This document shows, in pieces, positions 43,359 through 53,118 of a stretch of 64,000 bases of DNA (its first letter is position 1; each line of letters opens with the position of its first letter). Position numbers and translations under genes: made by a program. Source of the DNA: Planctomycetota bacterium (GTDB taxonomy: Bacteria > Planctomycetota > Planctomycetia > Pirellulales > UBA7805); assembly GCA_003389215.1 (NCBI GenBank), contig QQVP01000089.1, positions 1-64,000 of the forward strand, given 5' to 3'. Under the pieces are notes generated by a model, which was given only the letters and a program-made list of their open reading frames with translations, made no database searches and had not been told where the DNA came from.

Positions 43359-45107
43359 ATGGCTGCCGTAATTTCTTGTCCCCGCTGCCGTGCGCACGTC
43401 GCCGTGCCCGATGGCGTTACCTCCGCGACGGAGGTTCGCTGTCCGCTCTGCGACCACGAGTTTGCGTTTTCCGACGTGCCGGAGGAAGTGCCGGCCCTGA
43501 TCGTGATGGGCCAGGAACAGCCGGTCGTCGCGGCGGCCGTTGAGGATCTGGCCGAACCGACCGACCTCGACGTGGCCGACGCGGAGATCGTCGGCGACCT
43601 GGAGATCGAGGACCTTGGGGCGGCCGATTCGACGGTCGACTTCACCGACTTCAGCGCGGCTCCGGACGACGAGTTGGACGAGCTCGACGTGGAGGAAGTG
43701 GCTGTCGAAGTCGAGACTGCCGACGAAGAGGCTGCGGACCAAGCCGCGGCCGACGTCGCCAATGACCAAGAGGGCGAAGGAAAAGAAGGCGAGGAGGTCG
43801 ACATCGACGAGTTGCTTGACTTCGCCTCCACCGACGCCACGGCCGAACAGCAAGACACGGCTCCCCCGGAGGCCGAAGAAGAGAAGAAGGACAAGGATGA
43901 CGCCGATATCGACGAACTGCTCGATTTCGCCTCCGATGGCGACGTCGAAACGGCGTCCGACAGCGACGTCGATTTCGGGTCGGACAGCGATGTCGATTTT
44001 GCCTCGAACAGCGGTGTGGACTTTGCCGCAGCGGGTGAAGAGGCCTCTGGCGAATTGGCCTCGGTCAGGGCTTCCGCGGGCGAAGGCGATCGTGCCGCCG
44101 CCCCCAAGAAGAAGAAATCGCGGAAGCTGCCGATCCTCGTCCAGCTTGTCGGCATCGTGGTGTTTGGCGTCTTCGGCCTCTTTCTCGGCTATGTGGCCAT
44201 GCTTTGGATTAGCGCCGATCGGGTGAGGGTCATCAACGACTCGCTGCCGTTCATGGATCCCGTGGCCCAGCTGCTCGGCCCGCAGAACGTGCTGACCACG
44301 ATGCGAGAGAGCGGCGGGGGCGGCTCTGGCGGTTCCGGTCTGCCCGAGCTGCGAATCGATGAAGATGACCTCGAGGCTCCCTCGGGTACCTTGATCGGCG
44401 ATCAAGAGACGCCGGGCGATTTGCAGCCTGACTCGTACGACTCGCCTTACGAGGCGGATTCCTCCGCGGAGCAGCCATCTTCGGCGGGTGCGGCGGGCCG
44501 GCTCGAAGATCTCTTCGTGGCGGCGGCCCCCACCACCTCAGCGGACGAGGCGGCGACGGCCACCAAGAAGGCCGGCAACGTTTACGATCGCGTGGCGAAT
44601 TGGGAGCGCAGGATCGCCGATGGAAAGATCAGCAAGCAGGATGCGAAGACCTTCAAGGAAGCGCAGAAGAAGCTCTTCAGGGACCTCGTCGACTTGGGCA
44701 GCCAGGCGACGTTTGCCCCCGAGGCCTCGCAAAGCAAGATCGACACGCTGCTCGCCTCGGTCGGGGCGCTGAGGTCGTATCGGAAACTCCGCAGCTTCGG
44801 CTATCAGGTTGTCTTCGAACGCTCCGCCACCACGTCCAACGCGGGCGCGTTCGTGATTGGCAAGGTGACGTCGACCGCTTCGCGGGGTGAGTTGAGCGAG
44901 TTGACGGTGGAAGTCGAGCGCAAAGGGAAGCCGACGCGAACGCTTCGCGTGGTGGCCGAGAACGCGGGGAACCTTGCTGAAGAGGACCAGGTGGCCCTGG
45001 TCGGCGTGATCGTCAGCGACCCGCAGAATCGGCTCGCGGGTTTTGCCGACGTCGACGATTCGGTCGTCGTGCTGAGCCGGTCGGTCGTGGCGATTTCGAC
45101 GCCCTAG
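43359..45107 (+). CDS. Zinc-ribbon protein with acidic region and one membrane segment
   Basis: A 582-residue protein; GAGG lies eight bases before ATG 43359. An N-terminal zinc ribbon (CPRC...CPLC, residues 7-31) is followed by about 200 highly acidic residues with repeated DIDELLDFAS and SDSDVDF motifs, a basic cluster KKKKSRK, one transmembrane helix (about 258-282, LVQLVGIVVFGVFGLFLGYVAMLW), a second acidic linker and a C-terminal domain (about 400-580) with DRVANWERRIADGKI and strands to the end. The architecture predicts a cytoplasmic zinc ribbon and an external domain. It matches a planctomycete-type family of unknown role. Confidence 0.75.
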   Translation: MAAVISCPRCRAHVAVPDGVTSATEVRCPLCDHEFAFSDVPEEVPALIVMGQEQPVVAAAVEDLAEPTDLDVADAEIVGDLEIEDLGAADSTVDFTDFSAAPDDELDELDVEEVAVEVETADEEAADQAAADVANDQEGEGKEGEEVDIDELLDFASTDATAEQQDTAPPEAEEEKKDKDDADIDELLDFASDGDVETASDSDVDFGSDSDVDFASNSGVDFAAAGEEASGELASVRASAGEGDRAAAPKKKKSRKLPILVQLVGIVVFGVFGLFLGYVAMLWISADRVRVINDSLPFMDPVAQLLGPQNVLTTMRESGGGGSGGSGLPELRIDEDDLEAPSGTLIGDQETPGDLQPDSYDSPYEADSSAEQPSSAGAAGRLEDLFVAAAPTTSADEAATATKKAGNVYDRVANWERRIADGKISKQDAKTFKEAQKKLFRDLVDLGSQATFAPEASQSKIDTLLASVGALRSYRKLRSFGYQVVFERSATTSNAGAFVIGKVTSTASRGELSELTVEVERKGKPTRTLRVVAENAGNLAEEDQVALVGVIVSDPQNRLAGFADVDDSVVVLSRSVVAISTP

Positions 45108-45171
45108 ATCGAGCCCGTATTTCATGCACGTCGTGGCCGCCCGCAGCGCGAAGCCGCGCCAAGTGCGCGAT

Positions 45172-46173
45172 CTACTCGTCGGCGACTTCGAAGTGGGCCA
45201 TCACCGCCGGCAGCGTGTTCGGCTTGCCTTCCACTTCGATCTCGATCTTCTCGACGAAGCGGCCGCTCTTTTCACCGGCCGTGAAGGTCACCGGAATGCG
45301 GTGCAGCTTCTTCGCTTCCTGAGGCGTGTCGAAGCGAAAGCAATTGTCGGGACAGCTGATGCGGGCGATTTTGAAGGGTTCGTTCCCCCGCACCACCAAT
45401 TGCTTAGTTACCTGGTCTCCCGGCTTGATCACGCCGAGCTGCAGGGACGCCGGGCTGACCGAGACCGACGGTCGGATGAAGCCGCGTACCGCGAGCGGAA
45501 TCCGCGCCCGCTCGGGATCGTTCGTAATCAGTACGAGCCGGTCGTCGATGTGGCCTTCCGGGGCGGTGTCCTTCAGTCGCACCAGCAACTCGTAGCTTGC
45601 GCGGGTGCCGCTGGCTTGCTTCTCGCTCATTTCCACTTCGAAGTGTGAGGTCGAGCCCTCGATGTCGACGATTTCCCAGTCGCTGCGGCCGGCATACTGC
45701 ACGATGACCTGCTTCTCGGCCACCTTGCCGGCGTCGACGGTTCCCAACTGCACCTGACCCGGCTTGAACACCACATCGCGACGCACGTAGCCGGTCACGT
45801 TGAGTCGCACTTCGGCGTGCGTCGGACGATCGAACGTCACGGTGACCGTGGCGTTGTGTGAGCCTTGGAACTTGATCGTGTCGAATTCGGTCACCAGCTC
45901 GACCGATTCGCGGCTCTTGAGCGTGTTCTTTCCCAGCTTCGGCAACGTGCAACCGCAGCTGGAGCGGATGCTGCTGATGTGGACGTCTTCCTTGTAGAGA
46001 TTGGTGATCGTGAAGCGATGTTCGGCCTTCGCTCCGCGAGCGAGTCCCTCGAAGTCGTGTTCGAGCGAGTCGAACATCTTCTCCGCCCACTCCTGGGCGA
46101 AAGCCTGCTGGCCGCCGACCAGGGCGAACAGTCCAAACAGAGCCAGGGCAACAATCGAGACAATTCGCGACAC
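45172..46173 (-). CDS. DUF1573 exported protein
   Basis: A 333-residue exported protein. I chose GTG at 46173: AAGGAA lies upstream and a signal peptide starts there (SRIVSIVALALFGLFALVGG..., cleavage near AFAQEW). The mature part holds the DUF1573 pattern of Ig-like/ASPM-Hydin strands: HDFEGLARGAKAEHRFTITN, then RSSCGCTLPKLGKNTLK with the characteristic CGC, and a second immunoglobulin-like unit with SVSPASLQLGVIKPGDQ. Planctomycetes have many copies; function unknown, adhesion or envelope scaffolding likely. It is divergent from the NHLRC2-like gene. A longer form from GTG 46206 is less likely. Confidence 0.85.
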   Translation of the reverse strand: MSRIVSIVALALFGLFALVGGQQAFAQEWAEKMFDSLEHDFEGLARGAKAEHRFTITNLYKEDVHISSIRSSCGCTLPKLGKNTLKSRESVELVTEFDTIKFQGSHNATVTVTFDRPTHAEVRLNVTGYVRRDVVFKPGQVQLGTVDAGKVAEKQVIVQYAGRSDWEIVDIEGSTSHFEVEMSEKQASGTRASYELLVRLKDTAPEGHIDDRLVLITNDPERARIPLAVRGFIRPSVSVSPASLQLGVIKPGDQVTKQLVVRGNEPFKIARISCPDNCFRFDTPQEAKKLHRIPVTFTAGEKSGRFVEKIEIEVEGKPNTLPAVMAHFEVADE

Positions 46174-46472
46174 GGTAAGTAGTTCCTTCAATGGCGGATG
46201 CGGCACAACGGCGTGGCACGTGACTCCGCCGCGGCAAGTCGCCGTGCGGAGCGATCCGGTCGTACGAAGGCCTGCGACGGACTTGGCCGTCCACGCCCCG
46301 CTCGACCGGACTAGACGTTGCGCAAACTGTAGGAATCTCGGGCGTTGGCGTCAACTTCGACCTGACGGCGAACTGGGCCGCCGCTGACAGCACCCGGCGG
46401 CCGGCACGAGGAAGGCCTTGGCGCCGAGCGATTCTCGCAGTTTTCGGGGCTTCCCCCGACGAGATTCGCTGG

Positions 46473-46510
46473 GCCCCGTGCGGTACCATGAGCCCCGTGC
46501 GGTAACATGA
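46473..46510. repeat. 19-bp tandem duplication
   Basis: GCCCCGTGCGGTACCATGA at 46473-46491 is followed directly by a copy with one change (46492-46510). It lies 59 bp before the NHLRC2-like start, in the divergent region (46174-46568) that otherwise shows nothing clear. Confidence 0.75.
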
Positions 46511-46568
46511 AACGGTCGGGCCGCCCAGGGCCACGTCGGCTCCTACCGCTATCATCCGAGCAAGAACC

Positions 46569-48929
46569 ATGCGCGCCAGCACTTCCAACTTGTTTTTCTC
46601 CCCCAAGCTCGCCACAGTGGCCCCGCGGCTCACGACTCGGTGGCTGGCCGTTGCGTGGCTGGCGCTGGTCATCGCGTGTGCCTGGGTGGCGACCCCCTCT
46701 GCTGTGCGGGCTGACGAGCCGCCTCGCTCGGACGCGACCGGCCAGCGCCCGGCGGACGACTCGACAGCCTCGGACGCGACCGACGTCCCGGACACCCCCG
46801 CGTCCGACTCCCCCGCGCCGCCCGAGACGAACTCCGCCGCCGACCCCAAGCCGGTGCTGCCACCGCGGCATCCCTTTCCGCGGCGTGTCGACGCCCCGGG
46901 ACTCGATGGCGGTGTCGGCTGGATCAACACCGCCGGACCGCTCGACCTGCGACAGCTACGTGGCAAATTCGTGGTGCTCGACTTCTGGACCTATTGCTGC
47001 ATCAACTGCATCCACATCTTGCCCGAGCTGAAGAAGCTGGAACATGCCTACCCTGGGGAAATTGTCGTCATCGGGGTCCATTCGGCGAAGTTCGACACGG
47101 AGAAGGACTCGCAGAACATCACCGAGGCGGTGGTTCGCTACGACATCGAACACCCGGTGATCAACGACGCGGAGCACGCCATCTGGGAGCGTTACGGCAT
47201 TACCGGTTGGCCGGCGCTGCGGGTCATCGATCCGGAAGGGAAGCTTGTCGCGGCGCATGGCGGCGAGATCGACTTCGAGTCGCTCGATCAGTTCTTCCAG
47301 AAGGCGCTCCCCTATTACCGGGCCAAGGGACTGCTGGACGAGACCCCGCTGCGGTTCGACCTGGCTCGCGACGCCCTGCCGCCGACGCCGCTCCGTTTTC
47401 CCGGCAAGGTGCTGGCCGATCCCGAGGCCGCGCGACTTTACATTGCCGATAGCGGTCATCATCGGATCGTGGTGACGGGCCTGGACGGCAAACTGCTCGA
47501 CGTGATCGGCTCGGGGAGACGGGGCCTCGACGACGGTGACTACGCGACGGCCACCTTTGCACAGCCGCAGGGCATGGCCCTGCACGACGGGCACCTCTAC
47601 GTGGCCGACACCGAAAACCACGCCATCCGCAAGATCGACCTGGCCGCGCGGCAGGTCACCAAGATTGCCGGCACGGGGAAGCAGAATCGGGGTTTGCCTC
47701 CGGGCGCCGACCAGCTCGACTTTGTGGCGGGAGCGGAGCTGAAGCTGCCCGACCGCTGGGTCAGCGAGCCCGGCGCGTTTCCCCTGGCCAGTCCGTGGGC
47801 GGTGTTCGCACAGGGCGAGCACCTCTACATCGCCATGGCGGGGCGGCACCAGATCTGGCGGATGACGCTCGACGAACAGGAGATCGAGGTCTATGCCGGC
47901 AGCGGTATCGAGAACATTACCGACGGTCCGCTGGCCCCGGAAAAGCCGCTGCGGCTGCTCGATCGGTTCGTCGATCCGGGTTCCTTCTCCGCCTTTGCCC
48001 AGCCGAGCGGTCTGGCCAGCGACGGCGAGTGGCTCTACATCGCCGACAGCGAGGGGAGCGCGATTCGCGCCGTTCCCTTCGACGCCACGAAGAACGTTAA
48101 GACCGTCGTGGGTGCGACCGACCAGACGCCCGGGCCGCGCGGCCGTCCGATCTATCCGCTGTTCAGCTTCGGCGATCGCGACGGACAGGGGGAAGAGGTC
48201 CTGCTGCAGCACGCCTTGGGGGTGGTGCATCACGACGGCCAGTTGTTCGTGAGCGATACCTACAACAACAAGATCAAGGTGGTCGATCTCGAGGAGCGGA
48301 CCGCCAAGACCCTTGTCGGTGACACCGAGTCGGGCGACACGGACGATCCACCCCGCTTCGACGAGCCGGCCGGAATCACGTACGCGGGCGGCAAGCTTTA
48401 CGTCGCCGATACGAACAATCATCGCATTCGCGTGATCGACCTGGAGACGCGCGCGGTGACGACACTCCAGATCGACGGCCTGGCACCGCCGCCTGCCGAG
48501 CAGCCCTCGGCCGGGCTGCCGGAGTCCGAGGAAGTCGTGAGGGTCGAGGGCGGACGAGTTCGGCCGGTCGACGGCGTGGTCCGGTTGAACGTGCAACTCA
48601 AGTTGCCCGAGGGCTGGAAGATCAACCCACGGGCCCCGCTCCGCTACCAGGTGGACAAGACGTCCGAGGGCGGTTTGGTTGCCCCGGGGGAACCGCTGGG
48701 GACGCTCGTCCGACTGCCTGAGGAAGAGCGACGTGCGACGTTCTCGATCCCGCTCCCGCTTCGCGAAGAGGGCGAGGGTGGCGACGTGGTCCGAGTTCGC
48801 GTGCGGTACTACTACTGCCAGGAAGGGGCCGAGGGACTCTGCAAAGTGGGCGACATCACCTGGGATGTCGAGTTTGCCGTGGCCGACGACGGCGAGCCCG
48901 CCGTGACGCTTGAGCACCGGGTGCCGTAG
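46569..48929 (+). CDS. Thioredoxin-like/NHL β-propeller protein (NHLRC2-like)
   Basis: A 786-residue exported protein. A signal-like segment (about 24-48) ends at VRADEP. A Pro/Asp-rich linker precedes a thioredoxin-like domain whose redox site is WTYCCINC (140-147). NHL repeats follow, with blades such as LYIADSGHHRIV, LYVADTENHAIRKID, LFVSDTYNNKIKVVD and LYVADTNNHRIRVID (about 285-640). The last ~110 residues form a β-domain with GWKINPRAPLRY. The same three-part layout, including CCINC, is known from animal NHLRC2. Substrate unknown. The C-terminal domain has YYYCQEGAEGLCK with two extra cysteines. Confidence 0.9.
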   Translation: MRASTSNLFFSPKLATVAPRLTTRWLAVAWLALVIACAWVATPSAVRADEPPRSDATGQRPADDSTASDATDVPDTPASDSPAPPETNSAADPKPVLPPRHPFPRRVDAPGLDGGVGWINTAGPLDLRQLRGKFVVLDFWTYCCINCIHILPELKKLEHAYPGEIVVIGVHSAKFDTEKDSQNITEAVVRYDIEHPVINDAEHAIWERYGITGWPALRVIDPEGKLVAAHGGEIDFESLDQFFQKALPYYRAKGLLDETPLRFDLARDALPPTPLRFPGKVLADPEAARLYIADSGHHRIVVTGLDGKLLDVIGSGRRGLDDGDYATATFAQPQGMALHDGHLYVADTENHAIRKIDLAARQVTKIAGTGKQNRGLPPGADQLDFVAGAELKLPDRWVSEPGAFPLASPWAVFAQGEHLYIAMAGRHQIWRMTLDEQEIEVYAGSGIENITDGPLAPEKPLRLLDRFVDPGSFSAFAQPSGLASDGEWLYIADSEGSAIRAVPFDATKNVKTVVGATDQTPGPRGRPIYPLFSFGDRDGQGEEVLLQHALGVVHHDGQLFVSDTYNNKIKVVDLEERTAKTLVGDTESGDTDDPPRFDEPAGITYAGGKLYVADTNNHRIRVIDLETRAVTTLQIDGLAPPPAEQPSAGLPESEEVVRVEGGRVRPVDGVVRLNVQLKLPEGWKINPRAPLRYQVDKTSEGGLVAPGEPLGTLVRLPEEERRATFSIPLPLREEGEGGDVVRVRVRYYYCQEGAEGLCKVGDITWDVEFAVADDGEPAVTLEHRVP

Positions 48930-49113
48930 CAGCCTCGCCGAAGGCGGCTCGGTGGCGATTCAAGCCGGACGATCGGGGCGGGAAAGGGGGCCTCTGGTGG
49001 ATTGTCGAATCGGCTCTAAATCGGCTACACTGACGCGTTTACCAATGCTTCACCCCCATGCTCGGGCGGACGGCCCGCTGCGGGGCAGCTAGGCGACGCG
49101 CGCCTCACGAACC

Positions 49114-50580
49114 ATGTTCGACTCGCTGCAAGAAAATCTCTCCTCGGCATTTCGCTCGCTGGCCGGTCGCGGCAAGCTGACCGAAGCGAACATGCGCGAG
49201 GGTCTCGAGCAGGTGCAGACGGCGCTGCTCGAGGCGGACGTCAGCTTCAAGGTGGTCCGCGAGTTCATGCAGCGCATCACCGAGCAGGCGGTCGGCGAGC
49301 GCGTGCTCAAGTCGCTCAAGCCCAACGAAATGGTGATGGGCATCGTCCATCAAGAGCTGATTCGGCTCATGGGCGAGACCGACTCCGAGCTCAATCTGCA
49401 CAGCGGCCTGAACATCCTCATGCTCTGCGGGCTGCAGGGTTCCGGTAAGACGACCACCTGTGCCAAGCTGGCCCGGCTGCTCAAGAAGCGTAGCGTCAAG
49501 CCGATGCTGGCGGCTGCCGACCTGCAGCGTCCCGCGGCGATCGAACAATTGCGGGTGTTGGGCGAGCAGATCGGAGTGCCGGTCTATACCGACTTCGACA
49601 GCAAGGACCCGGTAAAGGTCTGCCGCGCCGCGGTGACCGAGGCGAAGTCGAAAGACGTCGACGTGCTCATCCTCGACACGGCCGGTCGATTGGCGATCGA
49701 CCAGGAGCTGATGACCGAGCTGTCGAACATCGACAAGCAGGTCGAGCCCGACCAGGTCTACCTGGTGGTCGACGGTATGACGGGTCAGGACGCGGTGAAC
49801 AGTGCCCAGGGCTTCAACGACGCGCTCGAACTCAACGGCGTGATCATGACGAAGCTCGATGGCGACGCCCGTGGCGGGGCGATCCTGTCGGTGCGCGAGG
49901 TGACGGGCGTGCCGGTCAAGTTCATCGGTACCGGCGAGAAGATCGACGAGCTGGACGACTTCAGCCCCGAGCGGATGGCGGGCCGGATCTTGGGCCAGGG
50001 CGACATTGTCGGCCTGTTCAAGAAGGCTCAAGAGGAGTTCGATCAGGAAGAGGCGGTCCGCGCCGAAGAACGGCTCCGCAAGGGCGAATTTACGCTCGAC
50101 GACTTTCGCAAGCAGATGAGCCAGGTCACCAAGCTCGGCCCGATGCAGAAGGTGATGGGCATGCTGGGTCTCGACGGCGGCATGCAGGAGATGCTCGACG
50201 GCGTCGACACCGAGAAAGACATGCGGCGGATGTTCGGCATCATCGATTCGATGACGCCCGAGGAAAAACGCAATCCGAAACAGGCGATCGATCAGAGCCG
50301 CCGCCGCCGTATTGCCGAGGGCGCGGGCGTGGCCCCCAGCGAGGTGAAGGGACTGATCGAGCAATACGACACGTTGGCCAGCGTGATGAAGCAGATGTCG
50401 GGCATGGGAATGCGCGACCGCATGCGGATGGCCCGCCAGATGCAAACGGACGCCATGGCGAACCCGGCCGGTCAGCTTGCGAAGAAGAAACAGGGAACCG
50501 GAAAACGGCTTTCGCCGAAGGAAAAGGCCCGTTTGAAGAAACAGCGTGCCAAGGAGCGTCGTCGCGCGAAGCGCAAGTAG
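49114..50580 (+). CDS. ffh: Signal recognition particle protein Ffh
   Basis: A 488-residue SRP54 GTPase that targets ribosomes with signal sequences to the membrane. The N domain (1-95) leads to G1 GLQGSGKT (106-113), then DTAGR (G3), the TKLDGDARGG (G4) and the GTGEKIDELDDF (G5) blocks. The Met-rich M domain starts near residue 320 (MQKVMGMLGLDGGMQEML) and ends with a basic tail (KARLKKQRAKERRRAKRK). The start codon is ATG; the rpsP-trmD-rplS cluster follows, a common order. No SRP RNA gene was recognised nearby. Confidence 0.97.
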   Translation: MFDSLQENLSSAFRSLAGRGKLTEANMREGLEQVQTALLEADVSFKVVREFMQRITEQAVGERVLKSLKPNEMVMGIVHQELIRLMGETDSELNLHSGLNILMLCGLQGSGKTTTCAKLARLLKKRSVKPMLAAADLQRPAAIEQLRVLGEQIGVPVYTDFDSKDPVKVCRAAVTEAKSKDVDVLILDTAGRLAIDQELMTELSNIDKQVEPDQVYLVVDGMTGQDAVNSAQGFNDALELNGVIMTKLDGDARGGAILSVREVTGVPVKFIGTGEKIDELDDFSPERMAGRILGQGDIVGLFKKAQEEFDQEEAVRAEERLRKGEFTLDDFRKQMSQVTKLGPMQKVMGMLGLDGGMQEMLDGVDTEKDMRRMFGIIDSMTPEEKRNPKQAIDQSRRRRIAEGAGVAPSEVKGLIEQYDTLASVMKQMSGMGMRDRMRMARQMQTDAMANPAGQLAKKKQGTGKRLSPKEKARLKKQRAKERRRAKRK

Positions 50581-50633
50581 AAGCGGCCGGGCAATGCCCA
50601 AGAGGGGCGACACCGATGGCCGGCGGCGAGTTG

Positions 50634-50691
50634 CAAGTCAACGAATAAGCCAAGTCACCGATTTAACAATTCAGCTACCAGTAACAAGTCA
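50634..50691 (+). promoter_or_regulatory. Three CAAGTCA motifs in the rpsP leader
   Basis: CAAGTCA occurs at 50634, 50651 and 50685, at spacings of 17 and 34 bp. The stretch is A/T-richer than the flanks and lies 30-87 bp before the rpsP start. It may be a regulator or RNA-protein contact site; function is inferred from regular spacing only. Confidence 0.3.
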
Positions 50692-50720
50692 ACCATTCGT
50701 CAAGATCGAGGGAGAAAACT

Positions 50721-51299
50721 GTGCCAGTTCGCATTCGCATGAAGAAGTTGGGCCGGACGCACCGCCCCTATTTTCGCATTTGCGCCGTCGACGGACGGCG
50801 CCCGCGCGACGGTCGCGTGCTCGAAGAGTTGGGGACCTACGACCCGATGATTCGTGACGTCGATGCTCGTGCCCGGCTGAACAACGAGCGAATCAGCTAC
50901 TGGTTGGGCGTCGGTGCTCAACCGTCGGACAAGGTCAAGGTGCTGATCAAGAAGTACGGCCCGGAAGGCTCGCACAGCGAGGCCCAGGCGGCGGCGCTCG
51001 AGCGTTTGGCGGCCCCCTCGGTGGTTCCCGACGCCGGTGCCCCGACCTACGTCCGCGAGGAGAAGAAGGAAGCGCCTGCCGAAGCGGCTGAGGCGAGCGA
51101 ATCGACCGCAGCGGCGGCGGCAACCGATGCCGGCGCGGAGGCGCCCGTCGAGGAAGCGCCGGCCGAAGAGGCGGCCAGCGAGGAAGCCGCGGCGGAAGAG
51201 GCAGCCGCACCCGAAGCCGCGGTAGAAGAGCCCGCTGCCGAGGCGGAAGCGGAGACCCCGGCCGAAGAATCTGCCGAGGAAGAACAGAAAAGCGAGTAA
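50721..51299 (+). CDS. rpsP: Ribosomal protein S16 with long acidic tail
   Basis: A 192-residue S16. The ribosomal part is residues 1-85 (MPVRIRMKKLGRTHRPYFRI...VKVLIKKYG). The rest, over 100 residues, is Ala/Glu-rich (EEAPAEEAASEEAAAEEAA type) and has no equivalent in classical S16 of about 80-90 residues. GGGAGA lies five bases before the GTG start at 50721. trmD follows after eight bases, so the two are cotranscribed. Confidence 0.95.
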   Translation: MPVRIRMKKLGRTHRPYFRICAVDGRRPRDGRVLEELGTYDPMIRDVDARARLNNERISYWLGVGAQPSDKVKVLIKKYGPEGSHSEAQAAALERLAAPSVVPDAGAPTYVREEKKEAPAEAAEASESTAAAAATDAGAEAPVEEAPAEEAASEEAAAEEAAAPEAAVEEPAAEAEAETPAEESAEEEQKSE

Positions 51300-51307
51300 G
51301 CCCGGTC

Positions 51308-52042
51308 ATGCGGTTCGACGTCTTGACCCTGTTTCCCGAGATGTTTCCGGGATACCTGGGCCAGAGCCTGTTGAAGCTGGCGATCCAGCGAGGCCTGGTC
51401 GACGTCAAGTTGCACGACATCCGCGACTGGGCAAAGGACAAACATAAGTCGGTCGACGATCGACCCTTTGGCGGCGGCCCCGGCATGGTGCTGCGAGTCG
51501 AGCCGGTGGTCGAATGCGTCGAAGCGGTGCGAGAGGAGAAAGACAGCGCGTCGAATGCGAAAGACAGCCAGGTGCGGCCCGGTCGACTGGTCATGCTCAC
51601 GCCCCAGGGGCGAAAGCTCGATCAGCCGTTGGTCGAGGAGTTGGCCGCTGAAGAACGCTTGATCTTACTCTGCGGACGTTATGAAGGGTTCGATCAACGC
51701 GTCCGTGACATCCTGGAGCCGGACGAGATTTCCGTCGGCGATTATGTCCTCAACGGCGGCGAGGTGGCCGCCATGGTCGTCATCGACGCCGTAATACGAT
51801 TGATTCCCGGAGTTTTGGGAGACGAACAAAGCAGCCAACAAGATTCCTTTTCCGCCAGCCGCCGGCACCTGCTCGAATTCTCGCAATACACGCGGCCCCG
51901 CGAGTTTCGAGGTCACCAGGTTCCCGAGGTGTTGCTCTCGGGCGATCATCAGCAGATTGCCGCCTGGCGCGAAGAAGAGAGTCGGCGAAAGACCGAACAA
52001 CGACGCGGTGACTTGTTGTCACCGCGCGAGTCGGGCGAGTGA
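51308..52042 (+). CDS. trmD: tRNA (guanine-N1-)-methyltransferase
   Basis: A 244-residue SPOUT methyltransferase that makes m1G37 in tRNAs next to the anticodon. [30 protein letters not shown] and the trefoil-knot segments [12 protein letters not shown] and [11 protein letters not shown] are all present, with QYTRPREF near the C-terminus. It is eight bases downstream of rpsP and 127 bp upstream of rplS, the classical order. Confidence 0.97.
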   Translation: MRFDVLTLFPEMFPGYLGQSLLKLAIQRGLVDVKLHDIRDWAKDKHKSVDDRPFGGGPGMVLRVEPVVECVEAVREEKDSASNAKDSQVRPGRLVMLTPQGRKLDQPLVEELAAEERLILLCGRYEGFDQRVRDILEPDEISVGDYVLNGGEVAAMVVIDAVIRLIPGVLGDEQSSQQDSFSASRRHLLEFSQYTRPREFRGHQVPEVLLSGDHQQIAAWREEESRRKTEQRRGDLLSPRESGE

Positions 52043-52169
52043 CCGCTCCCCCGCTCAAAAAGCGACGCCAAGAAAGCGAAACTTCGAAGGCGATTTGGGA
52101 AGGGCGAGTCGGCACGCGACCGCGACGAAACCACAAGCGAACGAAGTGACCTGTAAGAGGATCGAATCG

Positions 52170-52535
52170 ATGAGTCAAGAATTACTCGACTACGTCCAAA
52201 GCGGCAGCCTGAAGACGGAAGCGCCCCAATTCGAAATCGGCGATACGGTCGACGTCCATACGCGGATCATGGAAGGCGACAAAGAACGCATCCAGGTCTT
52301 TTCCGGCACGGTGATTGCGCGGAGCGGCGCCGGCACGAGCGAAATGTTCACCGTGCGTCGCATCGTGCAGGGCGAAGGCGTGGAGCGCAAGTTCCCGTTG
52401 CATTCGCCGCGAATTGCCACCGTCGAGGTCAAGCGTCACGGCGTCGTCCGCCGGGCGAAGCTCTACTTCCTCCGCGATCGTGTCGGCAAGGCGGTGCGGC
52501 TCAAGGAACGCCGTATGGACACCAAGAAGAAATAG
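52170..52535 (+). CDS. rplS: Ribosomal protein L19
   Basis: A 121-residue L19 of the large subunit near the 30S interface. The conserved parts [49 protein letters not shown] and [17 protein letters not shown] are intact, and the end is KKK. The start with AAGAGG upstream gives the standard N-terminus. No low-complexity tail, unlike S16, S6 and L25 here. Confidence 0.96.
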   Translation: MSQELLDYVQSGSLKTEAPQFEIGDTVDVHTRIMEGDKERIQVFSGTVIARSGAGTSEMFTVRRIVQGEGVERKFPLHSPRIATVEVKRHGVVRRAKLYFLRDRVGKAVRLKERRMDTKKK

Positions 52536-52604
52536 CCGCGCGGAAGCCGCGCGCGGAGGCGTCGCGGCGAGAAGCGAGGGTGAGCGGCAAGAATTGAGGG
52601 CGAG

Positions 52605-53033
52605 ATGTTGGGCCGTTGGCTGGCATTCCCGTGGCGCAAAGCGCCGCTCGGGATGCGGGGTGAGGATGCGGCCGCCCGCTTTTTGAAACGTCAGGGCTAT
52701 CGGATCATCGCCCGTGGCGAGACTTGGGGGAAGACCGAGATCGACATCATCGCCGTCGACCGGCGCGATCCGCGGGGTCGGGCGATCGTCTTCATCGAGG
52801 TCAAGACCCGCACGAGCATCGCCAAGGGCGAACCGGCGGCCGCGGTGGACGAGGCGAAGCGGCGAAAGCTGACGATCGCGGCCCTGGCCTATCTGAAGCG
52901 GAAGGGCTTGCTGAATTATCCGGCCCGCTTCGATGTCGTGTCGGTGCTCTGGCCTGCAGACGAGAAGCGGCCCACGATCGAGCACTTCCAAAACGCCTTC
53001 GAGCCCGAGGGCCGCGGGCAGATGTTTGCGTAA
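52605..53033 (+). CDS. YraN/UPF0102 nuclease-like protein
   Basis: A 142-residue protein of the YraN family, which has a restriction-endonuclease-like fold. The motif GEDAAARFLKRQGYRIIAR, EIDIIAVD and VFIEVKTR give the expected Asp/Glu/Lys residues. The family often follows rnhB and rplS; rnhB is not present between them here. Role in DNA or RNA metabolism is unproven. It is followed by the convergent rph gene. Confidence 0.88.
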   Translation: MLGRWLAFPWRKAPLGMRGEDAAARFLKRQGYRIIARGETWGKTEIDIIAVDRRDPRGRAIVFIEVKTRTSIAKGEPAAAVDEAKRRKLTIAALAYLKRKGLLNYPARFDVVSVLWPADEKRPTIEHFQNAFEPEGRGQMFA

Positions 53034-53118
53034 CGTCGGGCCGGCTGGTCAGCTTGGGGACTCGGCCTGTCCAAAGACCGTTTCGTTCAAAGAGTCTGCC
53101 GACTCTGCGCCCCCAAAC

